A stretch of DNA of 11,270 nt from UBA6522 sp036231525 (GTDB taxonomy: Bacteria > Pseudomonadota > Gammaproteobacteria > Steroidobacterales > Rariloculaceae), in assembly GCA_036231525.1 (NCBI GenBank), contig JAZAGZ010000033.1, forward strand, positions 1 to 11,270. Reading direction: 5' to 3'. Of the stretch, positions 6,945 to 11,270 are shown in pieces; positions within the stretch are counted from its first letter, which is position 1, and the number at the start of each line of letters is the position of its first letter. Below the pieces are notes generated by a model. The model was not told the DNA's origin and ran no database searches. It saw only the letters and a list, made by a program, of their open reading frames with translations. The position numbers and the translations under genes were made by a program.

Positions 6945-7952
6945 TTAGATACCCAGCAGTTCCTTAACTTCTGCAATCACATATTCTGGTGTTTCCAGGG
7001 CCATCTCAACGGTGGTTTGTAATGCTTCACCTTGAGTAGGATTGACCGGGGTTCTCATAGACGTCCATATAGCCTCAGCGAATTCTTCGGTTTGCAGCAT
7101 TTCACTAAAAGCGTTGCGCAGCGCAGTTAGTCGATCTGCGGGGATTCCCGGGGGAGCAAATAATGGCCAACCCATATTTGAACCGGTTTCCAAGAATGTA
7201 ATTAGCTCCTTCTCCTGGTCAGAAGACACCAATTCTCCGAGATGTGGCGCATTTGGCGCACGCTCGTCAGCTGGCCCGATATATGTCAGATACGTTAGTT
7301 GCCCGTTGGTTAGCCACTCGGGACGTGAGAGTGACCAGTAGTCGAGTGCTGCCGCCTGGCCGTCCACCTCCCCGCGTTCCATAGCGAGGGTGATCTCCGA
7401 GCTTCCTTGGTACCCAGTAATAATTCTAATCTGAAGGTTCAGCAGTTCCTTTGCTATGGCTGGTAGCTGATAGAGTGGTGATCCACGACCGGTCGCACCG
7501 ATGATGATCTCAGTGTGCCGTGCGTCCTCTAGAGTCTTAACGGGCGAGTCGCTAAGTACAGCAATCATGTTAGTGACAGTGATCGCTGAGCCGATCCAGC
7601 CAAGCTCTCGTCCATCATACTTTGCCCTATCGGGTTCCATGAGTTGAGCAAGGATGACGCCTGGCAATGAGTATCCGAGGACTGTTCCGTCTCGGGCAGA
7701 TGAACGATAGACATGGTTTGCCATGGTCACCCCACCACCACCCGGCATGTTTTGCACGATTACCGTAGGTCGTCCGGGGACATGGTCTTCCAGAAAGCTT
7801 GCGATAATTCGTGCAGATGTATCGGTGACTCCGCCCGGGCCGGATCCGACGAGAATAGTAATCGAGCGATTTTCGTAAAAGTCATCTACGCTTTGCTGGG
7901 TACATGCAAATGCTGTACCGAGGAAGATTGTAAGGATGAAGATTCGGCTCAT
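6945..7952 (-). CDS. Bug/TctC-family tripartite tricarboxylate transporter solute-binding protein
   Basis: The product has 335 residues from the ATG at 7952. TctC/Bug proteins bind carboxylates (citrate, dicarboxylates, aromatic acids) in the periplasm and deliver them to TctA/TctB, or act as sensors. The N-terminal lobe has the family pattern ITILVGSGPGGVTDTSARII, then VIVQNMPGGGG and ARDGTVLGY, with further conserved blocks IIIGATGRGSP and LFAPPGIP. The leader is MSRIFILTIFLGTAFACTQQ. C17 could be a lipidated cysteine, but the -3 residue is Ala, so the lipobox (AFAC) is degenerate; ordinary signal peptidase cleavage after AFA is equally possible. A GTG at 8000 would add 16 residues ahead of the hydrophobic stretch and is disfavoured. 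Neither candidate start has a well-spaced Shine-Dalgarno. No tctA/tctB genes are seen, so this is an orphan binding protein here. It is divergent from the FMN dehydrogenase at 8163, suggesting a shared substrate. Confidence 0.88.
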   Translation of the reverse strand: MSRIFILTIFLGTAFACTQQSVDDFYENRSITILVGSGPGGVTDTSARIIASFLEDHVPGRPTVIVQNMPGGGGVTMANHVYRSSARDGTVLGYSLPGVILAQLMEPDRAKYDGRELGWIGSAITVTNMIAVLSDSPVKTLEDARHTEIIIGATGRGSPLYQLPAIAKELLNLQIRIITGYQGSSEITLAMERGEVDGQAAALDYWSLSRPEWLTNGQLTYLTYIGPADERAPNAPHLGELVSSDQEKELITFLETGSNMGWPLFAPPGIPADRLTALRNAFSEMLQTEEFAEAIWTSMRTPVNPTQGEALQTTVEMALETPEYVIAEVKELLGI

Positions 7953-7961
7953 GATGAGCCG
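7945..7961. repeat. Perfect 17-base inverted repeat over the start codon of the solute-binding gene
   Basis: CGGCTCAT-G-ATGAGCCG has 8-base arms around one base. The presumed ATG (7952-7950, minus strand) lies inside it. In mRNA it can form a 6-pair CGGCUC/GAGCCG stem with an AUCAU loop, placing the start codon partly in the loop and partly in the stem. It may limit translation or act as a protein site. Confidence 0.45.
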
Positions 7962-8047
7962 CGCAATATTTTCCTTGATTTGAAAAGCTGTTTTTCCCAC
8001 TTTATTAAAAGGCCTTCTTTTTTGACAACGGGCTAGTCACAATTGCG

Positions 8048-8077
8048 TCTTTAGAGTCTAAAGGTGATAGTGGTCAA
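8048..8077 (-). promoter_or_regulatory. Possible promoter for the solute-binding gene with an overlapping palindromic operator
   Basis: On the minus strand TTGACC (8077-8072) could be a -35 box and TAAAGA (8053-8048) a -10 box, 18 bases apart. A perfect inverted repeat CTTTAGA-G-TCTAAAG (8049-8063) covers the -10 and part of the spacer. This layout suits repression by a dimeric regulator, but the -10 match is poor. The repeat lies in the divergent gap and could also influence the FMN dehydrogenase gene. Confidence 0.3.
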
Positions 8078-8162
8078 TGGGCAATGGTTGTGGCTCTTCA
8101 AGTTAGAATCGTATGCCTAGGTTAAATAGGAGCCTCCGAACTGGCTCTTAGGGGGAGTGCAT

Positions 8163-9413
8163 ATGTCAAAGAATAACGGTCAGTCTCACCAAGTAATACG
8201 CACAAATCGGCGCAAGTTTCTTCGTTTCCTTGCTGGTACGCCGGTTTTGGCAGGATCCGGAATTATTCCCTTTTTGAGTGAAAAACTTCTGGCAGCCGAT
8301 GAGTTGCCGGTCGAACTCATCAATGCGGCGGAAGAGGCGTTGAATGTTTTTGACTTCGAGCCAGTGGCCAAGAATCGGATGCTACCCGCCCACTACGGTT
8401 ATACAGTCTCTGGCACAGATAGCGATGAAACTTTGCTAGCGAATCGAGAGGGTTTCGAACGGTTCCGGATTCGGGTTCGGCGGATGGTTGATATCCGTAA
8501 TCCCGATACATCGACGAGCGTCTTTGGTATTCCCTGGGAGACCCCCATCGCGTTGGCACCAGTGGGTGGGCAGGCGAAGTACCACCCTGATGGGGAGATT
8601 GCGTCGGCTAGGGGCGCAAGGTCAGGTGGGCACACCCAGATCTTATCGACTGCAACAAGTCGGGCTGTGGAGGACGTTACTGTCGCCCGGGGCGCACCGA
8701 TCTGGTTCCAGCTTTATCCCTCCAATTACTGGCATATTGCCGAAGGATTGATTAAACGTGCAGAGCAAGCCGGGTGCCCAGTTGTGGCTGTCACGGTGGA
8801 CCGTGCTGCACCGCGCAATATGGAAACTTTTCAACGTTATGTACGTTCGGATTCAACGGATTGCAGTCTTTGCCATATTGAAGGAGCTTCGCCTCAGGTG
8901 AGGTTACGGGATAGGGCTATGTGGACCGACATTGATCTTACAGGCGTTGAGAGCACACAGGCATCTGGACTGACTTGGGATTTTGTGGAGCGCCTAAAAT
9001 CCATAACGTCTATGCAGGTTGTACTCAAGGGTATTGTAACCGCTGAGGATGCGAGACTCTGTCTTCAGCATGGTGTCGATGGGATCATTGTTTCCAATCA
9101 TGGTGGTCGGTCAGAGGCGAGTGGGCGTTCGACTATAGAGAGTTTGCCTGAGATTGTTGCAGCCGTGAGGGACAGGGTTCCTGTTCTGGTTGACGGAGGC
9201 TTTCGCCGGGGGACGGACATTTTTAAAGCTCTGGCGCTTGGTGCTGATGCTGTGTGCGTTGGAAGACCTTATGTTTACGGTTTAGGAGCTTTTGGGCAAG
9301 CTGGTGTCGAAAAAGTTCTCAGTATCCTGCGAGCAGAATTTCGCCGAGTTATGCAAGAGGCAGGAGTAACGTCTGTATCACAAATCAACAGTGCATATAT
9401 TGAGCAAGTTTGA
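8163..9413 (+). CDS. Tat-exported FMN-dependent alpha-hydroxy-acid dehydrogenase with an internal CxxCH motif
   Basis: This 416-residue enzyme is of the FMN-dependent alpha-hydroxy-acid dehydrogenase family (L-lactate/mandelate dehydrogenase, glycolate oxidase, lactate 2-monooxygenase), which oxidises 2-hydroxy acids to 2-keto acids. The ATG at 8163 has GGGGGAG five bases upstream; a GTG at 8157 is less likely. The leader holds a twin-arginine motif (NRRKFLRFLAG, R16-R17) and ends near LLAADE, so the FMN-loaded protein should reach the periplasm. Family residues seen: Y78 region AHYGY, ALAPVGGQ, WFQLY (181-185), AVTVDR, K289 in VVLKG, the catalytic H313 and R316 in SNHGGR, and the FMN-phosphate region LVDGGFRRGTDIFKAL plus VGRPYVYGL. 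Odd feature: C234-S-L-C237-H238 in the variable loop-4 region, a c-type haem motif in the middle of a TIM barrel. It is the first gene of an operon with the flavoprotein at 9433 and divergent from the solute-binding gene. The exact hydroxy acid cannot be read from sequence. Confidence 0.93.
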   Translation: MSKNNGQSHQVIRTNRRKFLRFLAGTPVLAGSGIIPFLSEKLLAADELPVELINAAEEALNVFDFEPVAKNRMLPAHYGYTVSGTDSDETLLANREGFERFRIRVRRMVDIRNPDTSTSVFGIPWETPIALAPVGGQAKYHPDGEIASARGARSGGHTQILSTATSRAVEDVTVARGAPIWFQLYPSNYWHIAEGLIKRAEQAGCPVVAVTVDRAAPRNMETFQRYVRSDSTDCSLCHIEGASPQVRLRDRAMWTDIDLTGVESTQASGLTWDFVERLKSITSMQVVLKGIVTAEDARLCLQHGVDGIIVSNHGGRSEASGRSTIESLPEIVAAVRDRVPVLVDGGFRRGTDIFKALALGADAVCVGRPYVYGLGAFGQAGVEKVLSILRAEFRRVMQEAGVTSVSQINSAYIEQV

Positions 9414-9432
9414 TTTTGGAGGAGAGGAACTC

Positions 9433-11193
9433 GTGAAACAGTTCAGAATAGTGGGAGCTCTGCTCACACTGTCACTGGCGTCCTGTGGCCAGTCAGAAAC
9501 GGAGCAAGCAATGCTTGATGCCGAAGCGATTGTCGTTGGTGCTGGTATTGCGGGTCTTTCAGCCGCAGTCGAGATGGGCCGTGATGGTGTAGATGTTTTG
9601 GTGCTCGACATGAATTCGGTGATAGGTGGACATGCTGTGATGGCGGGTGGTTTCGCTATCGTGGATACGCCTATCCAGGAAAGAAACGGTTTTGCAGACT
9701 CTCCGGAGTTGGCTTACGCCGATTGGATGGAGTGGACAGAGGATGGAAATCCGGATTGGATACGTTACTACGCAGAAAATTCCCGAGAGATGATCCACGA
9801 CTGGACTGCGGAGATGGGGGCCGAATTTGTACGCGTTGCTGGGGGCTATGAGAATAGTGTACCAAGGTTTCATTTCACGCCGCGGGGCGCACTTGACGTC
9901 GTCTTAGCTCTCTATAGAACGGCGCTAGAGCTGCCAAGTGTTTTTTTCCAGTGGAACCAGAATGTCGAAAGTTTACTTGTAGAGGATGGAGTTGTTACTG
10001 GTGTAGTGGTTCGTAATGTGCGCACTAATGTGGAGCAGACACTCTATGCTCAGCATGTTGTGCTCGCCACCGGTGGTTTTGAGGGTAATTTGGATCGTGT
10101 TCTTCAAAACTGGCGGACCGACTTGCCAAGGCCTGATCGTCTACTGTTGGGGGCTTCCATTCATGCAACGGGGACCGGCCACGATCTAGCAGAGGATGCC
10201 GGGGCCGGACTTACCTGGATGAATCGTCATTACATTTACACTAATGGCATGGTGGATCCTAGAGATCCTGAACAGACGCTCGCAATCACTGCTGGTAATG
10301 AAAACGCTATATGGCTTAATACATATGGTCAACGTTTTACTAATGAGACAGGGTTTGATAAGACGATTCTTGGCGATTTGCTTAACCAAGACTTGACGTA
10401 TTACTGGGCAGTTTTTGATGAGTCCTCACGGGATGCACTATCGATGCGGGGACGGGAGTGGATCAAAAGTCACGAAGAAGGGCACCCAGTTCTCGACAAT
10501 CCAAATGCAGCTCACAAGGCAGAATCGCTACAGGAGCTAGCATCCATGACTAACCTGCCTTCGACCGCGTTACTTGATAGCGTCGAACGGTTTAATTCAC
10601 TGATTGATGCGGGTAAAGATGAGGACTTTAACCGTTTTTCTTCAACTAGTGAGGCGCCTCCAAAGATCGAACAACCTCCCTTTTACGCAATACAATTTTT
10701 TCCGATGCCTAGAAAAAGCATGGGAGGCGTGGCCATTGATATGCAAGCTAGAGCTCTGACTGCTGCCGGTGATGTGGTGCCCGGGCTTTATGCTGTCGGT
10801 GAGTTGACCGGTAGTGTCGGTATTAATGGTACTCACGGCATGGATGGGATGTTTCTTGGTCCGGCGCTCGTGACTGGCCGGGTGGCGGGGCGCACAATTG
10901 CTGATGCTCACATCTCCAGTGAAAACATACTAGACATATCAACGAGACCACCTGAGCAATCTTTACCAGATGCTGTGAACTGGAGTGCGTCCTTAACAGC
11001 TGAGGATCTGGAGTCTTTATTGGCGACTGAGAGAGAGGGTTATTGGCATTTTCAGGTATCCCACGAGCTAGCCTTGGAATGGCAATATGAGTGCACCCTA
11101 TGTCATTCAGCCCAGGTACCGTTCTACCCCGTTAACAGCACACAAAGTAAGTTAGCTCAGAGCCAAGTTTGCGGAAATTGTCACGGTCGATAA
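9433..11193 (+). CDS. FAD-dependent flavocytochrome-type lipoprotein (fumarate reductase/KstD superfamily) with C-terminal di-haem tail
   Basis: The product has 586 residues. The GTG at 9433 is chosen because GAGG lies five bases upstream, the preceding gene stops 19 bases earlier, and the protein then starts with a lipoprotein signal whose lipobox LASC places the lipidated cysteine at 18. Gly at +2 predicts the outer membrane's inner face. An ATG at 9391 would overlap the previous gene and spoil the leader. The FAD-binding fold opens with AIVVGAGIAGLSAAVE (GAGIAG 36-41) and VLVLDMNSVIGGHA. VLATGGFEGN (about 210-219), GQRFTNETG (R301) and GLYAVGELTGSVG with GRVAGR complete the fumarate reductase/3-ketosteroid dehydrogenase superfamily pattern. 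The tail has two c-type haem motifs, C554-T-L-C-H558 and C580-G-N-C-H584, ending two residues later. The Arg-containing HGANR-type active-site motif of flavocytochrome c fumarate reductases is replaced by NGTHGMDG, so the substrate is uncertain. It probably exchanges electrons with the upstream FMN dehydrogenase or a soluble cytochrome. Confidence 0.9.
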   Translation: MKQFRIVGALLTLSLASCGQSETEQAMLDAEAIVVGAGIAGLSAAVEMGRDGVDVLVLDMNSVIGGHAVMAGGFAIVDTPIQERNGFADSPELAYADWMEWTEDGNPDWIRYYAENSREMIHDWTAEMGAEFVRVAGGYENSVPRFHFTPRGALDVVLALYRTALELPSVFFQWNQNVESLLVEDGVVTGVVVRNVRTNVEQTLYAQHVVLATGGFEGNLDRVLQNWRTDLPRPDRLLLGASIHATGTGHDLAEDAGAGLTWMNRHYIYTNGMVDPRDPEQTLAITAGNENAIWLNTYGQRFTNETGFDKTILGDLLNQDLTYYWAVFDESSRDALSMRGREWIKSHEEGHPVLDNPNAAHKAESLQELASMTNLPSTALLDSVERFNSLIDAGKDEDFNRFSSTSEAPPKIEQPPFYAIQFFPMPRKSMGGVAIDMQARALTAAGDVVPGLYAVGELTGSVGINGTHGMDGMFLGPALVTGRVAGRTIADAHISSENILDISTRPPEQSLPDAVNWSASLTAEDLESLLATEREGYWHFQVSHELALEWQYECTLCHSAQVPFYPVNSTQSKLAQSQVCGNCHGR

Positions 11194-11198
11194 TCGAC
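11186..11198. repeat. Perfect 13-base inverted repeat across the flavocytochrome stop codon
   Basis: GTCGAT-A-ATCGAC has 6-base arms, and the TAA stop lies in its centre. No T-run follows, so it is not a standard intrinsic terminator. The remaining bases to the right edge show no gene. Confidence 0.25.
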
Positions 11199-11270
11199 GT
11201 GTTCTTATTAGTTTCCTGGACAGCTAGTTCTACAGTTTCAGACTAGCGCATTCGAACGAGTGATTGGGAT

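Noticed and set aside
8022..8027. Perfect TTGACA as a -35 box for the FMN dehydrogenase operon
   Set aside because: At 16-18 base spacing the bases are GC-containing with no resemblance to TATAAT, so I could not support a plus-strand promoter there.
11186..11198. Inverted repeat at the flavocytochrome stop as a terminator
   Set aside because: The stem is only six pairs with a one-base centre and has no following T-run.
1..11270. tRNA, rRNA, CRISPR arrays, insertion sequences or integrase genes
   Set aside because: No tRNA-like cloverleaf, regularly spaced repeats, terminal inverted repeats or transposase/integrase motifs were seen on either strand.

Overview
The window comes from a Gram-negative bacterium, most plausibly an uncultured or environmental proteobacterium. 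The grounds are an OmpR/EnvZ-type two-component pair, two twin-arginine (Tat) leaders, a lipoprotein box, c-type haem motifs and a Bug/TctC-family solute-binding protein. The species assignment is inference. There are nine protein genes (one cut by the left edge), no RNA genes, no CRISPR array, no insertion sequence, and no gene-free stretch over 300 bases.

Layout. Left block (1-2903, minus strand): an open-ended exported protein with a carboxypeptidase-regulatory-like domain, one CxxCH haem motif and a beta-propeller-like C-terminal part. It is preceded by a Tat-exported amidohydrolase of the ACMSD-like metal-dependent decarboxylase group. Centre-left block (3110-5943, plus strand): an OmpR-family response regulator and its sensor kinase, overlapping by 23 bases, then a secreted lectin-like domain protein and a strong intrinsic terminator. 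Centre (6064-6942, plus strand): a cytoplasmic alpha/beta hydrolase. Its stop lies 2 bases from the stop of a convergent minus-strand solute-binding protein (6945-7952).

Right block (8163-11193, plus strand), divergent from the solute-binding protein: a two-gene redox operon. The first gene is a Tat-exported FMN-dependent alpha-hydroxy-acid dehydrogenase that carries a CxxCH motif inside its barrel. The second is an FAD-dependent lipoprotein of the fumarate reductase / 3-ketosteroid dehydrogenase superfamily with two CxxCH motifs in a C-terminal tail.

How it may work together. Seven of the nine products carry export signals, and three carry c-type haem motifs. The right block is the most interesting part. 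A periplasmic carboxylate-binding protein, a periplasmic hydroxy-acid dehydrogenase with a possible built-in haem, and a lipid-anchored flavocytochrome share one divergent control region, which contains a perfect 15-base inverted repeat. A reasonable but unproven model is extracytoplasmic capture and oxidation of a hydroxy-carboxylate, with electrons passed through haem c to the second flavoprotein or to the respiratory chain.
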